Source: DATFDN01 sp963830565 (GTDB lineage Bacteria; Pseudomonadota; Alphaproteobacteria; Acetobacterales; Acetobacteraceae). Taken from it: a DNA stretch of 64,000 nt. Shown here piece by piece: positions 35,103 through 44,648 of the stretch (positions are counted from its first letter, which is position 1; every line of letters begins with the position of its first letter). The DNA lies in the NCBI GenBank assembly GCA_963830565.1, contig CAWHMO010000010.1, positions 62,001 through 126,000 of the forward strand, given 5' to 3'. The notes below the pieces were generated by a model. It had not been told where the DNA came from. It saw only the letters and a program-made list of their open reading frames with translations, and searched no databases. A program made the translations under genes and the position numbers.

Positions 35103-36029
35103 TCATCTCCCCCACCGGAGTACGAGAGGTTCAACCCTCCGGGCAGTCTCGACGAGGCCGGCGCGTGTCGCGGGATGGAGAGGCAGAAGCGGGTGCCGCG
35201 TCATCTCCGAGCGGATGACGCCGCCTTCCCTCATCAGCACCTTGGCGGCCGCCAGGCCGCACTGGCGGTTCTCGAAATTGATCAGCGGCAGCCAGTGCTG
35301 ATAAGCGGCCGCGGCCGCCTCGCGATCGCCCGCGAAATGCGCGTCCACGATCTGGCGGATCCCGTCCGGATAGCCGGCCCCGGTCATCGCTCCGGTCGCG
35401 CCGGCGTCGAGATCGGCCAGGAGCGTAATTCCCTCCTCGCCGTCCCAGGGGCCGAGGATCGACTCGCCGCCTTGAGCGATCAGTTCGCGCAGCTTGTTGG
35501 CCGTCTGCGGCACCTCGATCTTGAAATACGCGACATTCGCGATCTCGCGCGCCATGCGGGCGAGGAAGGGAACCGGCAGCGCCGTGCCGCTGACCGGAGC
35601 GTCCTGGATCATGACCGGGATGTCGACCGCGTCCGAGACGCGACGGAAGAAGTCGAAGATGCCTTGCTCCGGCACCCGGATTGTCGCGCCGTGATAGGGC
35701 GGCATCACCATGACCATGGCCGCCCCCGCGTCCTGGGCACGGTGGCTGCGCTCGGCGCAGATCCGCGAGCCGAAATGCGTGGTCGTCACGATCACGGGAA
35801 CCCGGCCGGCCACGTGCCCGAGCACGACGTCGGTGAGGCGCTCCCGTTCGGCATCGGTCAGCACGAACTGCTCGGACCAGTTGGCGAGGATGCAGATGCC
35901 GTTCGACCCGGCATCGATCATGAAGTCGATCGCGCGCTTCTGGCCCTCGAGATCGAGCTCCCCATCCTCGCCGAACACCGTCGGCGCGACCGGAAACACC
36001 CCCCGGTACGGCCGCGTCGCGTGAGACAT
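35103..36029 (-). CDS. Dihydrodipicolinate synthase family (DapA/NAL) aldolase
   Basis: A 308-aa class I aldolase of the DHDPS/N-acetylneuraminate lyase family. GVFPVAPTVFGEDGELDLEG, DFMIDAGSNGICILANWSEQ, AMVMVMPPYHGATIRVPEQG, a lysine in VAYFKIEVPQTANKLRE in the position of the Schiff-base residue, and GATGAMTGAGYPDGIRQIVD. ATG 36029 follows GAGGAGGAAACC and lies inside a dehydratase operon, so a 2-keto-3-deoxy-sugar-acid dehydratase/aldolase role (as in L-arabinonate or galactonate pathways) is more likely than lysine synthesis. Confidence 0.87.
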   Translation of the reverse strand: MSHATRPYRGVFPVAPTVFGEDGELDLEGQKRAIDFMIDAGSNGICILANWSEQFVLTDAERERLTDVVLGHVAGRVPVIVTTTHFGSRICAERSHRAQDAGAAMVMVMPPYHGATIRVPEQGIFDFFRRVSDAVDIPVMIQDAPVSGTALPVPFLARMAREIANVAYFKIEVPQTANKLRELIAQGGESILGPWDGEEGITLLADLDAGATGAMTGAGYPDGIRQIVDAHFAGDREAAAAAYQHWLPLINFENRQCGLAAAKVLMREGGVIRSEMTRHPLLPLHPATRAGLVETARRVEPLVLRWGR

Positions 36030-36040
36030 CGGTTTCCTCC

Positions 36041-37228
36041 TCAGTGATTGTCGCGGGGCACGGGCGAGCCGGTGCGCCCCACGAGGAAGTCCAGATCGGC
36101 GCCGGTGTTGGCTTGCAGCACGTGATCGACGTACATCTTGCACGTAGCCGCGGGAGGCAGGCGGCGCGGGCGGTGACCAGGCGGTGCGGCGTGCAGCGAG
36201 CTCCTGGTCACCGACGTGCAGGTGGAGGCTGCGCGCCGCGACGTCCAGCGTGATCAGATCGCCGTTGCGCACCAGCGCCAGCGGGCCGCCCGTTGCCGCC
36301 TCGGGCGCGACGTGCAGCACCACCGTGCCGTAGGCGGTGCCGGACATGCGCGCATCCGAGATGCGGATCATGTCGCGCACGCCCTGCCGCAGGAGCTTTT
36401 GCGGGATCGGCATGTTCCCGACCTCCGCCATGCCGGGATAGCCTTTCGGGCCGCAGTTCTTCAGCACCATGATGCAGGACGCGTCAATCTCGAGCGAGTC
36501 GTCGTCCTTGAGACGATGCAGTTCCTCGATATTCTCGAAGACGACGGCCCGGCCGGTGTGCCGCATCAGCTCGGGCGAGGCGGCGGACGGCTTGATCACC
36601 GCGCCATCGGGCGCAAGGTTGCCGCGCAGGATCGCCATGCCGGCCTCCGCTTTGAACGGCGCGGAAAAGGGCGTGATGACCGTCTCGTTCCAGCACGGCG
36701 CGTCCCGCACGTTGTCCCAGATCGTCCGCCCGTTCACCGTCAGCGCGTCCTTGTGCAGCAGCCCGCGCTCGCCGAGCGCGCGCAGCACCACAGGCACCCC
36801 GCCGGCGTAGTAGAAGTCTTCCATCAGGAAGCGCCCGGAGGGCATCAGGTCCACGAGGCAGTGAATGCCTCGGCCGAGCGCGTCGAAATCATCGAGCGTA
36901 AGCGGGACGCCGATGCGCCCGGCTATGGCGAGCAGATGAACAACGGCATTGGTCGATCCGCCGACGGCGCCGAGCGTGCGGATGGCGTTCTCGAAGGCGG
37001 GACGAACCAAGATTTTCGAGAGCACGAGGTCCTCATGCACCATTCCCACGATGCGTCGTCCGGCCATGCGGGCAAGCTCGTTGCGGCACGCATCGACCGC
37101 CGGGATCGCCGCGTTCCCCGGCAGGCCGACGCCGAGCGCCTCGACCATCGAAGCCATGGTGGAGGCGGTGCCCATCGTCATGCAGTGGCCGGCGCTGCGG
37201 TTCATCGCGGCCTCAGCCTCGTGGAACG
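36041..37228 (-). pseudogene. IlvD/Edd-family dehydratase, 3' part, cut by IS66
   Basis: Fe-S dehydratase of aldonic acids or dihydroxy acids. Visible: MNRSAGHCMTMGTASTMASM with an Fe-S cysteine, AVGGSTNAVVHLLAIAGRIG, SGRFLMEDFYYAGGVPVVLR and ISDARMSGTAYGTVVLHVAPE. The tail needs a one-base correction near 36140 to read MYVDHVLQANTGADLDFLVG and stop at 36041, 11 nt before the aldolase start. The 5' side ends at the IS66 left end; the next ~32 codons continue at 39952-40047 and the first ~150 residues are missing. Inactivated. Confidence 0.88.
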
Positions 37229-37319
37229 GTAAGCGTAAGCGCACGGCCGCCTACCGCCGCGCGAACTTCTGGCGAATGCTTGTGTACTCTTGAAGGTGAT
37301 AGTGTCCATCATCGGCGTA

Positions 37320-37877
37320 ATGGACACCATCGCGCCGGTCCGAGGAGGCACGATTGCATTCGGTTCGCTGTTGGCGGTGTTCGCATTGAGCGACGGCATC
37401 GCCAAGCGGTCGCGTCGTACGTGGTCGCCTGAGGAGAAGCAACGGATCGTCGAGGAGACTATTCGTCCTGGTGCTTCGGTTGCGGACGTCGCCCGGCGAC
37501 ATGGGCTGAACGCCAACCTCGTTTTCACATGGCGGAGGGCCATGCAGCCCGCGTCTTCGCCTGTCGCTGATGTTACCCCTCCCGCTATGCCTATGCCGTC
37601 CGATGGGTTGCCTTCTGCCGTGGACGCACCCGAGTTCGTTCCGATCGGTGTGTTCACCCGGGCGGACGACGAGGGGCCCGGGCTGGAAGCGCACGTTGTC
37701 CCCGCCGCGGTCGCCACGACACCGCCGGGCCGCGCCAGCGTACCGCGCCCGGCGATGGATGAGCGGCCGGGTGTGATCGAGATCGATCTGGTGAATGGAA
37801 CACGGCTGCGGGTGGATGCCTTCGTCAACGAGCGTGCGCTGCGGCGCGTGCTGGCGGTGTTGAAGGCGATCTCGTGA
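37320..37877 (+). CDS. tnpA: IS66 accessory protein TnpA
   Basis: 185 aa (ATG 37320; TTG 37290 is an alternative). N-terminal HTH of the IS3/IS66 OrfA type: RTWSPEEKQRIVEETIRPGA, VADVARRHGLNANLVFTWRR. Long Pro/Ala-rich linker, then IEIDLVNGTRLRVDAFVNER typical of IS66 TnpA C-termini. Required with TnpB for transposition. Overlaps tnpB start (GTGA). Confidence 0.9.
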   Translation: MDTIAPVRGGTIAFGSLLAVFALSDGIAKRSRRTWSPEEKQRIVEETIRPGASVADVARRHGLNANLVFTWRRAMQPASSPVADVTPPAMPMPSDGLPSAVDAPEFVPIGVFTRADDEGPGLEAHVVPAAVATTPPGRASVPRPAMDERPGVIEIDLVNGTRLRVDAFVNERALRRVLAVLKAIS

Positions 37878-38227
37878 TCCAGGTGGCGCCCGGCACGAAG
37901 GTTTACCTGGCGTGCCGTCCGGTGAGCATGCGCTACGGGTTCGATGGCCTGGCCGCTCAGGTCGCACATGTGCTGAATGCCGATCCGTTCTCGGGCCATC
38001 TGTTCCTGTTTCGCGGCAAGCGAGCCGACTACCTGAAGATTTTGTATTACGACGGCACCGGATTGTGTCTGTTCGCCAAGCGGCTGGAGAATGGCAAGTT
38101 CGTCTGGCCGCCGATCGTTGATGGCGCGATGATCCTGACACCGGCGCAGTTGGCCCTGCTGATCGAAGCCATCGACTGGCGCCGCACGGTAGCAGCGGAG
38201 CTGCCGCGCAAGCCCGCAGCGGTCTGA
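37874..38227 (+). CDS. tnpB: IS66 accessory protein TnpB
   Basis: 117 aa, full length for IS66 Orf2: VYLACRPVSMRYGFDGLAAQ, GHLFLFRGKRADYLKILYYD, GLCLFAKRLENGKFVWPP. GTG start overlapping the tnpA stop, so translationally coupled. Necessary for IS66 transposition; biochemical role unclear. Confidence 0.94.
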   Translation: MIQVAPGTKVYLACRPVSMRYGFDGLAAQVAHVLNADPFSGHLFLFRGKRADYLKILYYDGTGLCLFAKRLENGKFVWPPIVDGAMILTPAQLALLIEAIDWRRTVAAELPRKPAAV

Positions 38228-38291
38228 CGGCTTGCCGTGTTCGTGTCTGAAATTCCTGTCCTGTTGACAGTGAACGCCCTAGAATTGAGCC

Positions 38292-39896
38292 ATGTCGATG
38301 GCGAGCCTCCCTCTGCCGGAGGATCCGGAGGCGCTGCGGATCTTCGCGGCAGGCCTGCAGGCCGAGTTGGCCCGCAAGGATATCGAGATCACGGCCCGCG
38401 ACGCCGAGATCCACGCGAAGACACTGCACATCGAGAAGCTGAAGATGCAATTGGCCGTGCTGCGGCGCGCCCGCTTCGGCCGCTCCTCGGAGAAGCTCGA
38501 TCGCGACATCGAGCAACTGGAGCTGCTGATCGGTGAACTCGAGGAGGAGGCTGCCGGGAGCAATGCCCGGGGCGCCACCGATCCGGCGCGGAACAACCCC
38601 GCGGCCAATCCGGCGACGGCGCGCGCGTGCCGTCAGCCGCTCCGGCGGCCGCTGCCGTCCCATTTGCCGCGCCAGGTCATCGTCCATGAGCCCGCCTGCG
38701 CCTGCCCGGGCTGCGGCGGCACGGTGTTCAGCCGCATCGGGCAGGACGAGCGCGAGGTGCTCGAATACGTCCCCTCCAGCTTCAAGGTGATCCAGCACAT
38801 CCGCCCCAAGCTGAGCTGCCGCGCCTGCGAGGCCATCGTGCAAGCGCCAATGCCGACGCTGCCGATCGAGCGGGGACGGCCGGGGCCGGGCCTGCTCACC
38901 CACGTCGTGGTGTCGAAATACGCCGACCACACCCCGCTGCACCGCCAAGCCAGCATCTACGCCCGCGACGGCGTCGCGCTCGATCGCGCGACGCTCGCCG
39001 ACTGGGTGGGCCAAGCGGTCTTCCTGCTCACGCCGCTGGCCGAGGCGATCGGCCGCCACGTCCGCGCCGGCGCCGCCCTGCATGCCGACGACACCACCGT
39101 CCCGGTGCTCGCCCCCGGACTGGGCAAGACCAAGACCGGGCGGCTGTGGGTCGTGGTGCGCGACGAGCGCCCCTGGGGTTCGGGCGTGCCGCCGGCGGCG
39201 TTCTACCGCTACTCGGCGGATCGCAAGGCCATCCATGCCGAGGCGCTGCTCGGCGGCTGTCGAGGCTTCCTGCACGCCGACGGCTATGCCGGCTTCGAGC
39301 GGCTCTACAAACCGAGCACGCCGGCGGGCGAGCCGCCCTTGATCGGGGTGGCCTGCTGGAGCCACGTTCGCCGCAAGTTCTTCGACGTGCATCAACAAAC
39401 CGCTTCGCCGATCGCGCTCGAAACGCTACAGCAGATCGCCGCCCTGTTCGCCATCGAGAGCCACATCAACGGATATGCGCCAGAACGCCGCCTCGCCGTG
39501 CGCGCCGAACATGCCCGGCCGCTGCTCGACCAACTCAAGACATTCCTCGACGCATCGCTCACCCGGATCAGCGGCAAGAGCGAGCTTGCCAACGCGATCC
39601 GCTACGCCCTAGTGCGCTGGCAGGCGCTGTCGCGCTATCTCGGCGACGGGCGGCTCGAGATGAGCAACAATGCCGCCGAGCGCGGGATGCGCGGGCCAGT
39701 CCTGGGCCGCAAGAATTACCTGTTCTGTGGGTCCGATGCCGGCGGGCAACGCGCCGCTTGCATCTACACCATCCTCGAAACCGCCAAGCTGAACGACATC
39801 AATCCGCAGGCATACCTCACCGACGGCCTCGCGCGGATCGCTGATCATCCCATCAACAAGATCGACGCACTACTCCCCTGGCACTGGAGACCGTAG
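38292..39896 (+). CDS. tnpC: IS66 transposase TnpC
   Basis: 534 aa. N-terminal coiled coil (residues ~20-80, KDIEITARDAEIHAKTLHIE), zinc-binding CACPGCGGTVF and RPKLSCRACEAIVQAP. The DDE domain has LHADDTTVPVLAPG, LHADGYAGFERLY and NNAAERGMRGPVLGRKNYLF. C-terminal IS66_C: AACIYTILETAKLNDINPQ. Appears intact. Starts 64 nt after tnpB. Confidence 0.95.
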   Translation: MSMASLPLPEDPEALRIFAAGLQAELARKDIEITARDAEIHAKTLHIEKLKMQLAVLRRARFGRSSEKLDRDIEQLELLIGELEEEAAGSNARGATDPARNNPAANPATARACRQPLRRPLPSHLPRQVIVHEPACACPGCGGTVFSRIGQDEREVLEYVPSSFKVIQHIRPKLSCRACEAIVQAPMPTLPIERGRPGPGLLTHVVVSKYADHTPLHRQASIYARDGVALDRATLADWVGQAVFLLTPLAEAIGRHVRAGAALHADDTTVPVLAPGLGKTKTGRLWVVVRDERPWGSGVPPAAFYRYSADRKAIHAEALLGGCRGFLHADGYAGFERLYKPSTPAGEPPLIGVACWSHVRRKFFDVHQQTASPIALETLQQIAALFAIESHINGYAPERRLAVRAEHARPLLDQLKTFLDASLTRISGKSELANAIRYALVRWQALSRYLGDGRLEMSNNAAERGMRGPVLGRKNYLFCGSDAGGQRAACIYTILETAKLNDINPQAYLTDGLARIADHPINKIDALLPWHWRP

Positions 39897-39951
39897 CCCA
39901 TACCAGGCCCGCGCCGAACGACAGATTCCGCGGCCATGCGCCGACGCTTAC

Positions 39952-40047
39952 GTGGAACTCCTCGAGCGTGATCTCGCCAGCGCGGAGCTGCTCACTCATG
40001 GAGATGATGTTGGTCCCAGAGCCGATGATGCGGCCCTGATAGACGGA
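39952..40047 (-). pseudogene. IlvD/Edd dehydratase, fragment upstream of IS66
   Basis: Reads SVYQGRIIGSGTNIISMSEQ then LRAGEITLEEFH, running directly into the target duplication and continuing as FHEAEAAMNRSAGH on the other side of the IS. Upstream of this the frame no longer matches the family, so the N-terminal ~150 residues were lost in a separate event. Confidence 0.8.
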
Positions 40048-40673
40048 TCTAGCGCATGCCGACAGGCCGATCTCTAGACAGAAAGGCGGTCTAGACCCAA
40101 CGCCTGCGCGAAGGCAGCAACCCGGTGCTGGCGTGTGGCCGAGCAACGTGGTTGGCAAGGCAGATCGGCGCGGCAACCTCTGTCCGACCCGGCGGTGGCC
40201 GGAGCAGAAGATCGATGCATATCACCACCATTATGGGGATTGGCCGGGCACTCGCGTTTCAGCCGGCACGTTCTCGGTATGAGGACCGGAACGAGAAGAT
40301 GCTGGTCGTGTAATCGCAAAACGGAGTGAGCTCCGCTCCCGAAGCTTCCGCCGTTAGGATGGGCAATTCTCTCGTCATGTGGACCGTCACACTTGGCGAA
40401 ATGATGCAGCCTGCCGAATTGATGCCCTCTTCGCCGGTCAATAGGCAAGTAAAGCGGCTGAGTTTCTACTACTTGCCGCAACCACCACTGCGTGCCACCA
40501 CCGGGATCATAGTGGGGTACATCCAGGTTGGATTATCCGGCAGCGTCGCTCACTCCTGCAGCCAAGGATAATGTGTCCGATATGGACCCGCCACGAGGCT
40601 ATGGCCGCGACCAAGTGCCCGTTTGTCATGGATGACGGAAGTCATTGCTATCGCTGGCGTCCACGTGGGCTGC
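40048..40673. other. Gene-free interval between dehydratase fragment and enolase gene
   Basis: About 625 bp without a supportable gene. Short open frames on both strands show no domain. No clear hairpin terminator found for the enolase gene that ends at 40674. Confidence 0.5.
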
Positions 40674-41846
40674 TTAGAACACGAACTCGGGCCCATCGAC
40701 ATACCGGAATCGCTCCAGCGCATCGGCGCGCAATGTGAAGCCGAGACCCGGCCGGTCAGGAGCGTGCACGGTGCCGTCCGTCCGTATGTCGAATGGTTCA
40801 TTAAAAAGGTCCCACATCATCGGCATGTATCCCTGCGTAACCTCGAGGATGTGGCAGTTCGGGGCTGCCATAGCGACGTGAATACTCGCCGCAAACAACA
40901 CTCCACTGCCCCAGGCGTGTGGTGCGAGACGCACGCCATGCGCCGAGGTCAGCGCCGCAATGCGCCGGATTTCCGTCATGCCACCAGCGCGGGCGACGTC
41001 CGGCTGTGCGATATCGAGAGCACGCCGTTCAAGCAGGTCCAGGAAGTCGAACCGCGTGAATTCGCGCTCACCCGAGGCGATCGGGATGCTCGTTGAACGG
41101 CGCACTTCCGCCTGACCGGCGTGATCGTCCGGCGACACCGGCTCCTCGAACCAGGCAATGTCGTAGGGCTCAAGCTTCTTGGAAAGCTTGATGGCAGTCG
41201 CAACCTCAAGTGAACCATGCGCGTCGATCATCAGTTCGACATTCGGGCCAAGCCCACGGCGAGCTGCCTGTACCCGGCGCACACAGTTGGCGATCGAAAA
41301 CCCATCGCGTCCGACCACGCGCATCTTCGCAGCAGTGAAGCCCTTGGCCGCGTAGCCCGCGAGTTCCGCCTCGGCCTCGTCGCCTGGCGCCCATCCACCG
41401 CTGGCATAGCCTCGTACCGAATTGCGCGCCGCACCAAGCGCTTGGTAGAGCGGAATGCCGAGCGACTGCGCCTTTACGTCCCACACTGCGATGTCGACGC
41501 CCGCGATCGCTTCCATGATGACACCCCGACGCCGACTTTCATCGGCTTGTGTCACGCCACGCTCGAGCGCCGGCCGGGCGCGTGAGCCGTTATACATTTT
41601 CTCGTAGATACGCTCGGAGAACATGGGATCGTCGCCGACGCATTCGGGCGCCAGCTCGTGCTCCACGATTGCTGTGACAATCGGCGGCGTTCCAAGAGCC
41701 GCGCCAATGCCGGTGAGCCCCTCGTCGGTGTCAACGCGAATGAGTGTCGCGTCGCTCTTGACTTTCGTTCCGAGGTCGGTGCGGTGGCGCTTCTCCCCCG
41801 GAACGGGTGCCGACATTGGAATGGCAAACACTCTGACGATTTTCAT
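40674..41846 (-). CDS. Mandelate racemase/muconate-lactonizing enzyme family protein
   Basis: A 390-aa enolase-superfamily enzyme of the MR/MLE type, probably a sugar-acid dehydratase or racemase. Capping domain residues 1-130; barrel bases and metal ligands in FTAAKMRVVGRDG (Lys), LMIDAHGSLE (Asp), AWFEEPVSPDD (Glu), IASGEREFTRFD (Glu) and LAPHAWGSGV (His). ATG 41846. Context with an aldolase and an aldonate-type dehydratase supports carboxylate sugar catabolism; the substrate is not inferable. Confidence 0.88.
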   Translation of the reverse strand: MKIVRVFAIPMSAPVPGEKRHRTDLGTKVKSDATLIRVDTDEGLTGIGAALGTPPIVTAIVEHELAPECVGDDPMFSERIYEKMYNGSRARPALERGVTQADESRRRGVIMEAIAGVDIAVWDVKAQSLGIPLYQALGAARNSVRGYASGGWAPGDEAEAELAGYAAKGFTAAKMRVVGRDGFSIANCVRRVQAARRGLGPNVELMIDAHGSLEVATAIKLSKKLEPYDIAWFEEPVSPDDHAGQAEVRRSTSIPIASGEREFTRFDFLDLLERRALDIAQPDVARAGGMTEIRRIAALTSAHGVRLAPHAWGSGVLFAASIHVAMAAPNCHILEVTQGYMPMMWDLFNEPFDIRTDGTVHAPDRPGLGFTLRADALERFRYVDGPEFVF

Positions 41847-41876
41847 GGGCTCGTTCCTTCCTGACCGCAGGATCCT

Positions 41877-42162
41877 GTGGAGGACGTCCTATCCGCCCAA
41901 ACGCGGATCGTGACCGCCTTCGGCAGCGTGCTGAAGGCATTTGATTGCCTCGGCGCTCGACGGATTGCGTATGCGGCACCTTACAATGCCGATCTGACCG
42001 AGCGTGGGCGTGCGCATTTGGTGCTGCATGGGTTTAATGTAGTGGGCGCGGCACGGCTGGAGGGGGTGCAGAACATCTATAAGGAAACAACAGAGCGTGC
42101 CTATGCAGCTGGCAATCAGGCGGATCGGCCGGAAGCAGAGGCTGTCTTCCTCAGCGGCACCA
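41877..42162 (+). pseudogene. Asp/Glu racemase-like fragment (maleate isomerase/arylmalonate decarboxylase family)
   Basis: Reads TAFGSVLKAFDCLGARRIAY, AAPYNADLTERGRAHLVLHG and ADRPEAEAVFLSGT, resembling the central part of maleate cis-trans isomerases/AMDases. The N-terminus is missing and the frame runs into IS701-like DNA after SGT. A gene remnant truncated at both ends. Confidence 0.6.
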
Positions 42163-42380
42163 GAAGCGGTCAGGTTTGCCATCAAGCCGAAACTGGCAAT
42201 AGGCATGATCGAGCGCGCCATGGCAGCCAATGTGCTCTTTGCTTGGGCCACGGCGGACAGCATCTACGGTGTGGACGCGGTCGAGATGGCGCTGCGTCGG
42301 CTGGGTAAAGGCTACCTGCTCGGGGTCGGCGCCACCAGCCAGTTCAACTCCTGGAACAGGCAACCGGTGGTGGCCGGCAC
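42163..42380 (+). mobile_element. IS701-like transposase fragment
   Basis: Reads VRFAIKPKLAIGMIERAMAA, NVLFAWATADSIYGVDAVEM, ALRRLGKGYLLGVGATSQFN and PVVAGTA, matching the central DDE region of IS701/DDE_5 transposases. Similarity ends after PVVAGTA; no ends or terminal repeats were found. Confidence 0.72.
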
Positions 42381-42744
42381 TGCCGCACAGAACCAACTCT
42401 ATGATAGCGTTCTCGACAACGATCGAGCCTGGAGCGGGCGGGAGCAAGCCTTACGAGCCATGCAGGGCGCAGATGGTGCAATCAACCAGGCGGATAGCGT
42501 CTTGCAGCAGCGCTGACCGTGGGGCGGATGGACCGGCCGCAGTTTTGACCTTTGTCGAAGCCGTGAACACCTCTCAGGCCCTGGACGAGCCAGGCCGGCG
42601 AAGTCGCAGCACTGATCACGGCATGGCCTTGACCTCCGTCGGCGCGTCCGCGTGGTCTCCTTCCCATGGCCCGTGAGACGCGACGCAGATTGCCCAGCGC
42701 TACGCCGCGACGGAAATCCCGGCCTCGAGTGATGCATCGGCACC

Positions 42745-42870
42745 GTGGTGGCGCGCTACGATGCCCGTGGCAACGTCTACCCGCGCAAGCCGCGACCGGA
42801 GCAGAGGATCGACGCTGCAATCGTGCTGATGGTGGCGATCGGGCGGGGGCGGCACTTCGCGTTGCCAAGT
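42745..42870 (+). pseudogene. Phage terminase large subunit, C-terminal scrap
   Basis: MVARYDARGNVYPRKPRPEQ followed by RIDAAIVLMVAIGRG matches the end of TerL nuclease domains (the D-P-A-G-N-x-K-P ... R-I-D-G-x-V-A-L pattern). Only ~35 residues. Together with the P27 fragment at 33.4 kb it implies a lost prophage. Confidence 0.6.
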
Positions 42871-42952
42871 CAGGCCGAATGCGGGTGGTTGCCGTTGACC
42901 CGGGACGTAGGGAGCAGTCCACTGCTCGCGGGGCCACCGTGAGGAGGAAACA

Positions 42953-44542
42953 ATGGCCGAGCCTCGGCTCAAGCATTTCGGGTGGGGCCGCGAAGGCGAG
43001 ACAATGACCCCGGAGGAGGAGACTTTCGCTCTTCGGACTTACGGTGACTTGTTCGGCACCACCGAGTTCACGTCGGTGCCGGTTCCCACGCTGGAGGAAG
43101 TCGCGTTGCGTGAACCGCGCCTCTCTCCTCCCACGACACTATCCGGGCTCTGCTCAGTGGAGCGCTATGACCGTGCCGCCCACGCCTTCGGGAAATCTTA
43201 CCAAGACACCGTCCTGGGCATGCTGAACGACTACGCCCGCGCACCCGATGTTGTCGCCTATCCCCGGAGCGAGCAGGAGGTGGGTGCCATTATGGAGTGG
43301 GCCGCAGGCGCAGGGGCAATGTTCGTCCCGTTCGGGGGCGGCAGCTCGGTGGTGGGCGGCGTCACGGTCGAGGCCGCACGCGAACGGCCTCTGGTCACCC
43401 TCGATTTGCGCGCGATGGGCAAGGTCGTGGAGGTGGACCGCGTGTCTCGTGCGGCATGTATCCAGGGCGGGATCTTCGGCCCCGCGCTAGAAGCTCAGCT
43501 CAAGCCGCATGGCCTCACGTTACGGCACTTTCCGCAAAGCTTCGAGTATTCGACTCTGGGCGGCTGGATAGCGACACGATCCGGTGGCCACTTCGCCAGC
43601 CTCTATACCCATATCGACGACTTTGTTGAGAACCTCCGTGTTGTCACCCCAGCAGGCGTTATCGAGACGCGCCGGCTTCCGGGCTCTGGGGCAGGGCCAA
43701 GCCCCGATCGGATGTTCATCGGCTCGGAGGGGATTCTCGGCGTGATCACGCAAGCCTGGATGCGCGTTCAAGACCGCCCAAAGTTCCGGGCCGGCAAAGT
43801 CGTCCTGTTCAAGGATTTCTACGCCGCGGCACGCGCCGTGCGCGCGGTCAGCCAGTCGGGACTTTATCCCTCGAACTGTCGCATCCTTGATCCCAACGAA
43901 GCGCGCAACACCGGGTCGGGGGACGGACAGAACGCAATCATGGTGCTCGCGTTCGAGTCGGCGGATCACGAAGTGGGCGCCTGGATGCGACGTGCCCTGG
44001 CGTGCTGTGCCGATCATGGCGGCACGCCGGAAGGCGCCGACGAGAGCGAGGACCGTCATGGGGCGGCAGCCCGGTGGCGCAATGCGTTCATCCGCATGCC
44101 CTACGCCCGGGAGCGAATGGTGCCGCGCGCCATCATCACCGACACGTTCGAGACGGCCATCACCTGGGACCGGTTCGAGGCGCTCCACGCGGCTGTGGTG
44201 CAGGCCACCGAGCAGGCCATCCGAGAGGCCACCGGACGGCCCGGTCAGGTCACCTGCCGGTTCACGCATGTCTATCCCGATGGGCCGGCGCCCTATTTCA
44301 CCTTCCATGCGCCTGGCCGCCACGGAGAACTGATTCCGCAATGGCAGGCGATCAAAAGGGCGGCCAGCGATGCTCTGATCGAGGCCGGCGGCACAATCAC
44401 GCATCACCACGCCGTCGGCCGCGAGCATAGACCCTGGTACGATCGCGAACGTCCGGCGTTGTTCGCTGATGCGCTGCGTGCAGCGAAGAGGACCTTTGAT
44501 CCGGAGACGATTATGAACCCGGGAGTGCTGGTCGAAGGCTGA
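42953..44542 (+). CDS. FAD-linked oxidase (alkyldihydroxyacetonephosphate synthase-like)
   Basis: A 529-aa VAO/PCMH-type flavoprotein. The FAD domain has DVVAYPRSEQEVGAIMEWAA, MFVPFGGGSSVVGGVTVEA, FPQSFEYSTLGGWIATRSGG and FIGSEGILGVITQAWMRVQ. The C-terminal cap ends GGTITHHHAVGREHRPWYDR and TFDPETIMNPGVL. The HHH motif and GREHRPWY resemble AGPS and D-lactate-dehydrogenase-like enzymes. ATG 42953 follows GAGGAGG. Bacterial homologues often oxidise hydroxy acids; substrate unknown. Confidence 0.87.
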   Translation: MAEPRLKHFGWGREGETMTPEEETFALRTYGDLFGTTEFTSVPVPTLEEVALREPRLSPPTTLSGLCSVERYDRAAHAFGKSYQDTVLGMLNDYARAPDVVAYPRSEQEVGAIMEWAAGAGAMFVPFGGGSSVVGGVTVEAARERPLVTLDLRAMGKVVEVDRVSRAACIQGGIFGPALEAQLKPHGLTLRHFPQSFEYSTLGGWIATRSGGHFASLYTHIDDFVENLRVVTPAGVIETRRLPGSGAGPSPDRMFIGSEGILGVITQAWMRVQDRPKFRAGKVVLFKDFYAAARAVRAVSQSGLYPSNCRILDPNEARNTGSGDGQNAIMVLAFESADHEVGAWMRRALACCADHGGTPEGADESEDRHGAAARWRNAFIRMPYARERMVPRAIITDTFETAITWDRFEALHAAVVQATEQAIREATGRPGQVTCRFTHVYPDGPAPYFTFHAPGRHGELIPQWQAIKRAASDALIEAGGTITHHHAVGREHRPWYDRERPALFADALRAAKRTFDPETIMNPGVLVEG

Positions 44543-44648
44543 GGGACACCAAGATTGCCCCCCGTTAGGGACGACGCAGACAAAGCGGGCTGTAGAGCCA
44601 GCACAAATGGGACAGCTGGAACGAATGCCGCGCCGGAGGAGGAACGCG

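Larger units (their letters stand above)
37229..39951 (+). mobile_element. IS66 family insertion sequence, complete (2,723 bp)
   Basis: Carries tnpA-tnpB-tnpC in IS66 order. Terminal inverted repeats are GTAAGCGTAAGCGCACGGCC... at 37229-37250 and its complement at 39930-39951 (19 of 22 identical). The flanks are GTGGAACG (37221-37228) and GTGGAACT (39952-39959), an 8-bp target duplication with one mismatch, the size usual for IS66. Inserted antisense within a dehydratase gene. All three ORFs are intact, so the element may still be active. Confidence 0.93.

Noticed and set aside
35103..37244. A single fused dehydratase-aldolase protein
   Set aside because: The open frame joins the two only because a one-base shift near 36140 removes the dehydratase stop. 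The corrected frame ends at 36041, and the aldolase has its own GAGGAGG and ATG.
37251..39398. A 715-codon minus-strand open frame inside IS66
   Set aside because: It is antisense to tnpA, tnpB and tnpC, which have all expected motifs.
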